In this document: piece by piece, positions 1 to 5,740 of the stretch
Position numbering within the stretch: position 1 is the stretch's first letter
Layout of the letters: each line of letters begins with the position of its first letter
Notes under the pieces: model-generated
Told to the model about the DNA's origin: nothing
Databases searched by the model: none
The model's input: the letters and a program-made list of their open reading frames with translations, nothing else
Origin: Rhizobiaceae bacterium
Lineage (GTDB): Bacteria > Pseudomonadota > Alphaproteobacteria > Rhizobiales > Rhizobiaceae
DNA: 5,740 nucleotides
Assembly (NCBI GenBank): GCA_913776675.1
Contig: CAJYRE010000588.1
Span: forward strand, 1-5,740
Direction of reading: 5' to 3'
Translations under genes and position numbers: made by a program

Positions 1-50
1 ACGCATTTCCGGACGGAAAACCGCTATGCACTTTTCCTGGAAATGCTCTA
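1..50. repeat. Interrupted palindromic intergenic repeat, rhizobial type (possibly continuing left of the window)
   Basis: Bases 3-10 (GCATTTCC) are perfectly complementary to 39-46 (GGAAATGC). A second stem pairs 15-20 (GGAAAA) with 32-37 (TTTTCC). The stems are separated by a 4-base bulge on one side and a single T on the other, with an 11-base loop at 21-31. From memory, this GCATTTCC...GGAAATGC layout with a CCGC-containing loop recurs between genes in many Rhizobiaceae genomes; I cannot confirm the family name (RIME-like elements are one possibility) without a search. It lies about 80 bases beyond the acvB stop. No T-tract follows on either strand, so it is not a standard intrinsic terminator, though it could stabilise the 3' end of the operon mRNA. 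Confidence 0.65.
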
Positions 51-113
51 GGTTCTCAATTCGAACCCGATAGACCCTCACTCTCTTCGTTTCAGTTCAG
101 TTTGTCAGTGCAA

Positions 114-127
114 TGATCGAAGGATCA
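114..127 (-). other. Small hairpin spanning the acvB stop codon
   Basis: TGATC (114-118) and GATCA (123-127) form a perfect 5-bp inverted repeat around a 4-base loop, CTTC on the acvB-coding strand. The acvB stop codon TGA (127-125) is the first part of the stem. There is no T-tract downstream on the minus strand, so I do not call it a terminator. A stem this short could arise by chance. No other terminator for the lpiA-acvB operon is visible in the window; termination may be Rho-dependent or lie further left. Confidence 0.25.
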
Positions 128-1579
128 ATTGACCTTTTTGGTTCTCAAGCGATCAACCAGCAGTTTTGAGAGGGCTTCATAGTCCCCATCAAAGTGATGG
201 CCACCGTCCAGCTTGACAATATCCACCTTGGTCGGGTCGAGGTTGTGGCAGCCATCATCTTCGATGTCTTCCACGCCATAGACGCATTGCACCAGACCGG
301 CTGGCATTTTCGACACGGCTTTGGTGGGGTCGCCCGCCTTGCCCTTGCCCTTTGCACCCAGCCATCCTGTTACGGAAATCTCAAAGTCCGAGGTGTGCGA
401 CATGGACAACAGTGTTACCTGATTGATTTTGGCCTTCACGCTGTCCGACAGCAGATTGTACACGGGCGGGGTTATATCGGCCCCGAAAGAGAAGCCGACC
501 AGCATGACATGCTTGACTTTCCAGCGTTTGGTGAAGGTATTGATGATCCGTGTCAGATCATCCGCCGTTTCTTGTGGTTTGCGCTCCGACCAGAAGTAAC
601 GCAGGGAGTCAATTCCCACCACCGGCAGGCCTTCCTCCTGGAAATTGGAGGCAATTTCACTGTCAATATCGCGCCAGCCGCCATCGCCGGAATAGATGAT
701 GGCCAAGGTATCAAATTTCGGTTTATCAACCTCCAGCAAGGTCAATGGCATGCCCAGCGGCTCGGCTTCCTTGACGTTGGCAGCAATCATATCATCGACG
801 CCAAGCGACAGGCTCTGGTATGGGTCTTTCTGGGTATCCGAAACGTTGATGTCCGGATGATCTTTCAACAGCTCCGCCACATGCGCACGGCCCAGCGGAT
901 CGGCGGCCGTTGAAAAATGCACCACGGCCGGATCAGGCAAATCACCATCCGTCAGGCCATAGACAATGCCACCATCCTTGTTGACCTTGTTGGCCGGAGT
1001 GCAGAATTGTTCAGGCAAGGGAATGACATCGCCTGGGTCCACCGCCAATGTTTCACCAATGGTGGCATTGGGGGTTTGGGCCAGAATGGCCAGTGCCAGC
1101 GTGCCGCCTTCGCCAATGCCTGCCACAAGCGGCGGCATGTAATCATTGCCACCGGACTGACGCTGGATTTGATGGGAGAGATCCTCAATATCCGAAACGG
1201 TGTAGATACAATTGTCTTCGTCTGTCGAAGCCTTGTAGTCATCCTGGAGGGATTTCAGATATTTGGGCGTGTCGATGCCGACGACAATGGAACCATTGCC
1301 ACGTAGCCGCTCGGCTTCTGTTTTCATCTTATCGGTCCAGCCGTCCTTGTCCGAGAGCAGGAAGACGATGGACTTTGCCTTGCCTGTCGGTGTCAGGATG
1401 GACGGGTCCGGAATGGTTCCGGTTTCATATTCGCCCTCTTTCTGAGGTTGCGCCCCCTGTGTGGCGTCTGCCGCCTTTGGCGGTTGTGGATTTTGCGCCA
1501 CCTGCGCCAGCACGGGATGCAGGGATGCTGCACCAAACATGGTCAAAGCAAGAAGTGCTGTTTTTGCATTCAATTTCAT
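125..1579 (-). CDS. acvB: AcvB/AtvA family periplasmic VirJ-like protein, probable lysyl-phosphatidylglycerol hydrolase
   Basis: Product is 484 residues. Residues 1-25 look like a Sec signal peptide: Lys2 and Lys6, a hydrophobic core, then VLA before Gln26. A Pro/Gln/Ala-rich linker follows to about residue 60. Two VirJ-like alpha/beta-hydrolase units come next. The first (about 68-265) has GIGEG at 154-158, where the nucleophile elbow would be, so Gly156 replaces the serine. The second (about 288-480) is intact: SGDGGW at 297-302, GFSFGAD at 362-368 with Ser364 as likely nucleophile, GWLG at 405-408, and GGHHFDGDY at 459-467 carrying the likely catalytic His. Cysteine pairs 124/193 and 432/444 could form disulfides in the periplasm. 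Family knowledge: Agrobacterium AcvB hydrolyses lysyl-PG and is needed for virulence; rhizobial AtvA affects acid tolerance. The start at 1579 is chosen because it opens on the signal peptide and overlaps the lpiA stop as ATGA. The frame is open 35 codons further upstream, but that part lacks signal-peptide character and lies inside lpiA. No strong Shine-Dalgarno is seen, so translational coupling is likely. Confidence 0.9.
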   Translation of the reverse strand: MKLNAKTALLALTMFGAASLHPVLAQVAQNPQPPKAADATQGAQPQKEGEYETGTIPDPSILTPTGKAKSIVFLLSDKDGWTDKMKTEAERLRGNGSIVVGIDTPKYLKSLQDDYKASTDEDNCIYTVSDIEDLSHQIQRQSGGNDYMPPLVAGIGEGGTLALAILAQTPNATIGETLAVDPGDVIPLPEQFCTPANKVNKDGGIVYGLTDGDLPDPAVVHFSTAADPLGRAHVAELLKDHPDINVSDTQKDPYQSLSLGVDDMIAANVKEAEPLGMPLTLLEVDKPKFDTLAIIYSGDGGWRDIDSEIASNFQEEGLPVVGIDSLRYFWSERKPQETADDLTRIINTFTKRWKVKHVMLVGFSFGADITPPVYNLLSDSVKAKINQVTLLSMSHTSDFEISVTGWLGAKGKGKAGDPTKAVSKMPAGLVQCVYGVEDIEDDGCHNLDPTKVDIVKLDGGHHFDGDYEALSKLLVDRLRTKKVN

Positions 1580-4188
1580 TTCTTTACCACGCCTTTCAGT
1601 CCGCCGCCAATCAGAAGGGTTGCATCCAGAAGCGCAATCACCGGGCTTAGTCCGCCGGAAACGGCCAGATAGCGCGGTTGCCACTCTGGATGAAACTTCG
1701 ACTTGAAAGCGCGAAGCCCTTTAAAGTTGTAAAAACGCTCTCCATGCTCATAAAACGTATTGGCGATGCGATCCCAGACGGGGGCCACCTCCCGACGCGA
1801 GAGACCGGAAAGCGGTGCCATTCCGAGATTGAAATGCCGATAACCTTCATTGCGAAGGTGTGTCAGCAAGCTGACAAACAGATAGTCCATGGCCCCTTTG
1901 GGGGCATCAGGCGAAAAGCGCATGAGATCAATTGAGGCATCCGCCTTGGTATCTGTCACCATGATATTGGCAAAAGCGACGATTTTGCCTTCAAACCGCA
2001 GAACGATCACCGGCTGGCTGAGAATATACTCATCGGTGAACGCTCCCAGCGAAAAGCCCTTTTCCTTGGCGCGGTGCTGGGCCAGCCAGCTATTGGAGAC
2101 ATCGCGCAAGTCTTCCAGAATATCCGCCACGCCTTCCGTGGGGATAATTTCAAAGCTGAGGCCATCGCGCTCCGCTTTGGTGCCGGATTGGCGCAGGTTG
2201 GCCCATTTTCCACCTTTAAGGTCGAAGCGGGAGAGATCAACCTCGGCCAGTTCTCCCAGTTTGAAGGCCTGCAAACCGGCATCGGCAATGGCTGGCAAAA
2301 GTGCGGGTGATGCCTGATAGAACACGGCGCGGCAGCCTGCCGTGCGCGCTTCTTCCACAAATTGCCAGACCAGCTCATCGCGGGCTTTCTTGGGGCCGAC
2401 CGGGTCCAGAAAAGCGATCCATGAGCGCCCTTGCTTGCCATACATCAGAAAGGCGCTGCCATCGGGCGAAAACATGATGGCTTTGTCGCCCGTGCGCACC
2501 AGATTGCTATCGGCCACGTCTGATTTTCTGACAATGTCGACGGCTTTTTCAATGTCCTCGTTGCTGGATGGTTTGACAGCAGGTGCTGCGGGGCGCAGCA
2601 TGCTGAACACCACCAGCGCGGTGGAAAAAATCGTCAGTCCCAGCATGGCGCGCAAAGAACGCGGTGCCTCTTCCGAGAACTCGAACTCCCACCAGAGCGA
2701 ACGACTGTAGCTGACATCACGATAAACGAAAAACAGAATAAAACAGGCGCAGATGCAGATCACAGCAATGGCGGTCAGCCAGGGTGATGTCAGCACCTGC
2801 CGAAACAGCGATGCCGGGCGCACAAACAGCCGCTTGCTGGCAAACAGGCCAATCACCAGCACAGCCAGCGCCGAGGCCTCGAACACCGCAAAGGCGCGCA
2901 ACAGCGACAGAACCAGCGCAACCAGCGCACCAATCACGGCGGCCCACCAGGCCCCATCCAGTCGCTGCACCAGGCCGCGGGCCGCAATCACCAGAAACAG
3001 CCCAAGCAGGCTGGAGAAAAAATGCGCACTTTCGACCACCGAAAGCGGTACCATTCCTTCCAGAATTTCAAGATTGCTTTCCGGTGTGGGCGTCACACTG
3101 GAAAAAATCAGCAAGGCCCCCATGATGAAGGTCAACGCTCCCAGCAGGGCTGGCGAAATCCGGGTTGCGGTTCGCCCCACGCCCTTGAGGGCAGGTGTTT
3201 TCGAAAAGTGCCGCAGTTCGGTGATCGTCACAAGAAGAATGGCGATGATCAGCGGCAGCACATAGTAGATCAGGCGGTATACCACCAGAGAGGCCAGCAC
3301 GGCGTCAATATTGGTGGTGGGCCCCAGCGAGGCAATGATGATGGTTTCAAAAACACCAATGCCGCCCGGTACATGGCTGGCGACGCCAATGCCGATGGCA
3401 ATGGAATAGATGGCAAAGAAAGCGGGCCAGGAAATGGCGGCTTCTGTTGGCAAAAGCGCATAGACAACCGAGCAGGAGAAGGCCAGATCGGCGACCGTGA
3501 TGAGGAACTGACGCGACAGCGTGGGGGTATCAGCCAGACTTAAGGTGACACCGGCAAATGTCAAACTCCGGCGTTGTCCAATGATGATCAGAACCGCAAA
3601 GCCAACCAGAACGGCAATGGCAAGGCCGCGCAACACAAGCGCATCAATGCCCAGCAGCGGCGCAATTTCGGACGACATCGGAATGAGTGACAGGGCCGTG
3701 ACAATGGCAAGGCCCAGCATGAACGACAGGGATACGAAGGCGATGATGCGGCCGATTTCATCGGGAGCCAGACCTGCGCGTGAATAGGCGCGGTAGCGGA
3801 TAGCACCGCCAGACAACATGCCAAAGCCTGCGGCATTGCCGACGGCATAGGCACTGAATGCTGTCAGGGCCACTTCGGGCAAGGGGCGCTTGCGCCCAAT
3901 GAATTCCAGCGCATTCCAGTCATAGATGCATAATGTCAGGAAGCTCATGATGGTGAAGAAAACGGCCAGCGTAATCTGATCATAGCCAGTCCGGCTCATG
4001 GCCGCGACCACATCGTCATAGCTGACTTCTTCCGTCAGGCGATAAATTGCATAGACAACAGCAACAAAGATGCCCAACATGAAAAGGGCCGCAATGGCGC
4101 GGCTGTAGTCTGCAAAGGCGGCACGCCAGCCGGAGCTGGACTGCGCTTCAGCGCTCTCCATGTCTTCGGTCTTTGTTTCGGTTGCCAT
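1576..4188 (-). CDS. lpiA: Bifunctional lysyl-phosphatidylglycerol synthase/flippase (LpiA/MprF family)
   Basis: Product is 870 residues, about usual for full-length MprF. It transfers lysine from lysyl-tRNA to phosphatidylglycerol at the inner membrane and probably translocates the product outward. Residues 1-30 are a polar, Ser/Glu-rich cytosolic tail. About 14 hydrophobic segments run from residue 33 to 531. Residues about 30-330 match the flippase-type transmembrane region, with the family-like HVPGGIGVFE at 272-281. Residues about 540-845 form the soluble DUF2156-type, GNAT-like transferase. Recognisable motifs are DPVGP at 595-599, GGKWANLRQ at 659-667, EKGFSLGAF at 709-717, DLMRFSP at 754-760, FNLGMAPLSGL at 786-796 and FYNFKGLRAFK at 819-829. 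No frameshift or missing domain is apparent. The start at 4188 has a good Shine-Dalgarno (GGGAG, six bases upstream). The stop overlaps acvB, so the synthase and the predicted hydrolase share one mRNA. Known homologues are low-pH inducible (lpiA of Rhizobium tropici) and raise resistance to cationic peptides. The aminoacyl specificity (Lys, not Ala) is inferred from family and operon context. Confidence 0.93.
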   Translation of the reverse strand: MATETKTEDMESAEAQSSSGWRAAFADYSRAIAALFMLGIFVAVVYAIYRLTEEVSYDDVVAAMSRTGYDQITLAVFFTIMSFLTLCIYDWNALEFIGRKRPLPEVALTAFSAYAVGNAAGFGMLSGGAIRYRAYSRAGLAPDEIGRIIAFVSLSFMLGLAIVTALSLIPMSSEIAPLLGIDALVLRGLAIAVLVGFAVLIIIGQRRSLTFAGVTLSLADTPTLSRQFLITVADLAFSCSVVYALLPTEAAISWPAFFAIYSIAIGIGVASHVPGGIGVFETIIIASLGPTTNIDAVLASLVVYRLIYYVLPLIIAILLVTITELRHFSKTPALKGVGRTATRISPALLGALTFIMGALLIFSSVTPTPESNLEILEGMVPLSVVESAHFFSSLLGLFLVIAARGLVQRLDGAWWAAVIGALVALVLSLLRAFAVFEASALAVLVIGLFASKRLFVRPASLFRQVLTSPWLTAIAVICICACFILFFVYRDVSYSRSLWWEFEFSEEAPRSLRAMLGLTIFSTALVVFSMLRPAAPAVKPSSNEDIEKAVDIVRKSDVADSNLVRTGDKAIMFSPDGSAFLMYGKQGRSWIAFLDPVGPKKARDELVWQFVEEARTAGCRAVFYQASPALLPAIADAGLQAFKLGELAEVDLSRFDLKGGKWANLRQSGTKAERDGLSFEIIPTEGVADILEDLRDVSNSWLAQHRAKEKGFSLGAFTDEYILSQPVIVLRFEGKIVAFANIMVTDTKADASIDLMRFSPDAPKGAMDYLFVSLLTHLRNEGYRHFNLGMAPLSGLSRREVAPVWDRIANTFYEHGERFYNFKGLRAFKSKFHPEWQPRYLAVSGGLSPVIALLDATLLIGGGLKGVVKK

Positions 4189-4194
4189 GCAACA

Positions 4195-4199
4195 CTCCC
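4195..4199 (-). promoter_or_regulatory. Ribosome binding site of lpiA
   Basis: On the minus strand GGGAG precedes the ATG at 4188-4186 by six bases. This is a well-placed Shine-Dalgarno and supports that start codon over alternatives further in. It is the only strong ribosome binding site seen for the operon, since acvB appears to rely on the ATGA overlap. Confidence 0.75.
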
Positions 4200-4251
4200 A
4201 TTATTCCGTCGTCTTTGTTGGTCTTGGCTTCCGAGAAGCGGTTTTTTCCCG

Positions 4252-4267
4252 TTTCGTCAAGACAAAG
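4252..4267 (-). promoter_or_regulatory. Candidate lpiA -35 element within an imperfect palindrome
   Basis: The minus strand carries CTTGAC at 4261-4256, which matches the -35 consensus commonly given for rhizobial housekeeping promoters. No good -10 lies 17-18 bases downstream; the position reads CTTCTC or TTCTCG, which suggests an activator-dependent promoter or a chance match. The same bases are the centre of an imperfect inverted repeat, TTTCGTC-AA-GACAAAG (plus strand), with two mismatches between arms. An operator over a weak promoter would fit an acid- or envelope-stress-induced operon; in Agrobacterium and rhizobia the ChvG-ChvI system is a known acid regulator. Binding by ChvI here is only a guess. 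Confidence 0.25.
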
Positions 4268-4372
4268 TATTATTACGGCGTGCTTCTTACTAAATTGTGG
4301 CTGAATGGCGTATGACCAAAAGTGGATGAAAGTGTTTGTGTTGTCGGGAGAGCAGACCCCGCGAACTTGTCG

Positions 4373-4401
4373 TTGCGTAGCACCGCCGAATTGGCTAAAA
4401 G
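4373..4401 (+). promoter_or_regulatory. Weak candidate lysC promoter
   Basis: TTGCGT (4373-4378) and TAAAAG (4396-4401) are 17 bases apart and match the -35/-10 consensus only at three and four of six positions. If used, the transcript would begin near 4408, right at the inverted repeat at 4407-4429, placing that hairpin at the mRNA 5' end. No stronger pair was found upstream of lysC. Treat as a placeholder. Confidence 0.18.
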
Positions 4402-4429
4402 CCCGCCAGCCATTGGATGAAAATGGCTG
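4392..4429 (+). promoter_or_regulatory. Overlapping alternative hairpins upstream of lysC
   Basis: CAGCCATT (4407-4414) and AATGGCTG (4422-4429) form a perfect 8-bp inverted repeat with a 7-base loop. The AGCCA core (4408-4412) can instead pair with TGGCT at 4392-4396 across an 11-base loop. The two pairings exclude each other, which is the geometry of an attenuator or an operator with a spare half-site. There is no T-tract after either stem and no lysine-codon-rich leader peptide, so classic transcription attenuation is not supported. A protein-binding site or an RNA structure affecting lysC expression remains possible. Confidence 0.3.
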
Positions 4430-4485
4430 ACAATTCACTTAAGCCGAAGTTTGCGGCATATTCATGAGGTCGGACAGTCAAGGCC

Positions 4486-5740
4486 ATGGCACGTATTGTG
4501 ATGAAATTCGGCGGAACCTCCGTCGCTAATCTGGAACGCATTCACAATGTGGCGCGACATGTGAAACGCGAGGTGGATGCAGGCCACGAGGTTGCCGTTG
4601 TGGTGTCGGCCATGTCCGGCAAGACCAACGAACTGGTGGATTGGGTGCAGAACATGCCCAAAGTTGCCGGTGCCGCTTCGCCTTTCTATGATGCGCGTGA
4701 ATATGATGCCATTGTGGCTTCCGGTGAGCAGGTGACATCGGGCCTTCTGGCCATTGCCTTGCAATCGCTCGGCATCAATGCCCGTTCATGGCAGGGTTGG
4801 CAGATTGCCATCAAGACAGACAATGCTCATGGTGCTGCCCGTATTCAGGAAATCGACGGTTCGGACATCATTCGCCGTATGGGCGAAGGTCAGGTGGCGG
4901 TTGTTGCCGGTTTTCAGGGCATCGGGCCGGATAACCGGATTGCCACACTGGGCCGTGGTGGCTCCGATACCTCGGCGGTTGCGATTGCGGCTGCCGTCAA
5001 GGCGGATCGTTGCGACATCTACACCGATGTGGATGGCGTTTACACCACCGACCCGCGCATTGAGCCCAAGGCGCGCCGCCTGAAAAAAGTGGCCTTTGAA
5101 GAAATGCTGGAAATGGCATCGCTCGGGGCCAAGGTTTTGCAGGTGCGCTCTGTGGAGCTTGCCATGGTGCATAAAGTGCGCACCTTCGTGCGTTCAAGTT
5201 TCGAAGATCCCGATGCGCCGGGCATGGGTGATCTGTTGAATCCGCCCGGAACGTTGATTTGCGATGAGGAAGAGATCGTGGAACAGGAAGTTGTAACCGG
5301 CATTGCCTATGCCAAGGATGAAGCCCAGATTTCGCTGCGCCGGTTGGCTGACCGTCCCGGTGTGTCGGCAGGTATTTTTGGGCCGCTGGCGGAAGCGCAT
5401 ATCAATGTCGATATGATCGTTCAGAATATTTCTGAAGACGGTTCCAAGACCGACATGACCTTTACCGTGCCGTCCGGTGACATTGACAAGGCGCTGGCGG
5501 TGCTGGGTGAAAACAAGGACAAGATTGGCTTTGATGTCATTCAGAGCGAAAAAGGTCTGGTTAAGGTTTCTGTCATTGGTATCGGTATGCGCAGCCATGC
5601 CGGTGTTGCTGCCACCGCCTTCCGGGCGCTGGCGGAGAAGGGAATCAACATCAAGGCGATCACCACCTCCGAGATCAAGATCTCCATCCTGATCGACGGC
5701 CCTTATGCAGAACTGGCAGTTCGCACCCTGCATTCGTGCT
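4486..5740 (+). CDS. lysC: Aspartate kinase (LysC), 3' end cut by the window
   Basis: Phosphorylates aspartate to 4-phospho-aspartate with ATP, the first cytosolic step of the lysine, threonine, methionine and diaminopimelate pathway. 418 codons are visible. Homologues end soon after VRTLHS.YGLD, so only about six residues should be missing. The kinase domain (about 1-250) has KFGGTS at 7-12, SAMSGKTN at 41-48, SGEQ at 79-82, GRGGSDT at 156-162 and TDVDGVYTTDPR at 180-191. Two ACT domains follow (about 265-345 and 357 to the end). They include IVQNIS at 311-316 and TDMTFTVP at 322-329, which resemble the effector-binding segments of Lys/Thr-regulated monofunctional kinases, so concerted feedback inhibition is likely. 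The ATG at 4486 fits the conserved MARIVMKFGGTS start. Its Shine-Dalgarno is poor: AAGG lies only two bases away, and GAGGT (4466-4470) is 15 bases away. It is transcribed divergently from lpiA. In rhizobia lysC is often followed by ptsP, but that lies outside this window. Confidence 0.95.
   Translation, partial: MARIVMKFGGTSVANLERIHNVARHVKREVDAGHEVAVVVSAMSGKTNELVDWVQNMPKVAGAASPFYDAREYDAIVASGEQVTSGLLAIALQSLGINARSWQGWQIAIKTDNAHGAARIQEIDGSDIIRRMGEGQVAVVAGFQGIGPDNRIATLGRGGSDTSAVAIAAAVKADRCDIYTDVDGVYTTDPRIEPKARRLKKVAFEEMLEMASLGAKVLQVRSVELAMVHKVRTFVRSSFEDPDAPGMGDLLNPPGTLICDEEEIVEQEVVTGIAYAKDEAQISLRRLADRPGVSAGIFGPLAEAHINVDMIVQNISEDGSKTDMTFTVPSGDIDKALAVLGENKDKIGFDVIQSEKGLVKVSVIGIGMRSHAGVAATAFRALAEKGINIKAITTSEIKISILIDGPYAELAVRTLHSC
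5266..5280 (+). promoter_or_regulatory. Candidate internal translation start within lysC (GTG at 5278)
   Basis: GAGGA (5266-5270) sits seven bases before an in-frame GTG (5278-5280, Val265), at the junction of the kinase domain and the first ACT domain. In Bacillus subtilis and Corynebacterium glutamicum an in-frame internal start near this junction makes a separate regulatory beta subunit. This site is better spaced than the start of full-length lysC. However, the purine run encodes an Asp-Glu-Glu-Glu stretch and may look like a ribosome binding site for that reason alone. Confidence 0.25.

Larger units (their letters stand above)
4189..4485. other. Divergent intergenic region between lpiA and lysC
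   Basis: These 297 bases carry the upstream signals of both the lpiA-acvB operon (leftward) and lysC (rightward). I find a clear lpiA ribosome binding site, an imperfect palindrome at 4252-4267 and a hairpin cluster at 4392-4429. No convincing protein-coding gene, tRNA or known riboswitch is seen. A minus-strand frame open from a GTG at 4438 into the start of lpiA has no ribosome binding site or recognisable product. Confidence 0.7.

Noticed and set aside
1..124. Intrinsic terminator for the lpiA-acvB operon
   Set aside because: Hairpins exist at 3-46 and 114-127, but neither is followed by a T-tract on the minus strand.
194..913. A 239-codon open frame on the plus strand
   Set aside because: It is antisense to acvB, has no recognisable domain and no context. 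It is explained by codon bias of the real gene.
1580..1684. A 35-codon in-frame N-terminal extension of acvB to an upstream ATG at 1684
   Set aside because: It would lie wholly inside the conserved end of lpiA, bury the signal peptide and lose the ATGA coupling. Its Arg-rich composition looks like out-of-frame lpiA.
2753..3543. Overlapping plus-strand open frames (2753-3265 and 3022-3543)
   Set aside because: They are antisense to the membrane region of lpiA, with low-complexity Arg/Thr/Gly-rich translations and no family resemblance.
4148..4438. A 96-codon minus-strand frame filling most of the intergenic region
   Set aside because: It starts at GTG without a ribosome binding site, overlaps the lpiA start in another frame, and has no recognisable product.
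4189..4485. Lysine riboswitch (L-box) before lysC
   Set aside because: The region lacks the long multi-helix architecture and conserved core of that riboswitch, and such switches are not expected in alphaproteobacteria.
4464..4529. A 21-codon plus-strand frame overlapping the lysC start, considered as a leader peptide
   Set aside because: It has no ribosome binding site and no lysine or threonine codon run, so nothing supports an attenuator peptide.
5194..5733. A 179-codon minus-strand open frame, with similar ones at 4786-5172 and 4462-4764
   Set aside because: All are mirror frames of lysC, rich in His, Asn and Gly from reverse-read codons. The sense strand has a full set of aspartate kinase motifs.

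Overview
The window looks like chromosomal DNA of a Rhizobiaceae-type alphaproteobacterium (Agrobacterium/Rhizobium group). Three things suggest this. There is a two-gene lysyl-phosphatidylglycerol cassette (lpiA/mprF plus a two-domain VirJ-like acvB) of the kind known from Agrobacterium and acid-tolerant rhizobia. There is an alphaproteobacterial-style aspartate kinase. At the left edge there is a short palindromic repeat that resembles a dispersed intergenic element of rhizobial genomes. The species cannot be fixed from the sequence.

Layout, left to right. Bases 1-124 hold no gene; they contain an interrupted palindrome (3-46) and a small hairpin over the acvB stop codon. Bases 125-1579 (minus) encode AcvB, a secreted periplasmic protein with two VirJ-like alpha/beta-hydrolase domains, of which only the second keeps the serine nucleophile. 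Bases 1576-4188 (minus) encode LpiA/MprF, a membrane protein with an N-terminal flippase-type region and a C-terminal cytosolic lysyl-transferase domain. lpiA is read first and its stop overlaps the acvB start by ATGA, so the two form a tightly coupled operon. Bases 4189-4485 are a divergent intergenic region with candidate regulatory palindromes. Bases 4486-5740 (plus) encode aspartate kinase LysC, cut off by the window end only a few codons before its expected stop.

How the genes may work together: LpiA moves lysine from lysyl-tRNA to phosphatidylglycerol and probably flips the product, making the membrane less negative. AcvB, on the periplasmic side, is the expected hydrolase that removes the lysine again. 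The pair would set the level of lysyl-PG, which in relatives matters for acid tolerance, resistance to cationic peptides and, in Agrobacterium, virulence. LysC makes the first committed intermediate of lysine, threonine and methionine synthesis. Its divergent position next to a lysine-consuming lipid pathway is suggestive but may be chance.

No wholly new system is evident. The points most worth a second look are the degenerate N-terminal hydrolase domain of AcvB, the alternative hairpins before lysC, an in-frame candidate internal start in lysC at the catalytic/ACT junction, and the palindrome over the candidate lpiA promoter.
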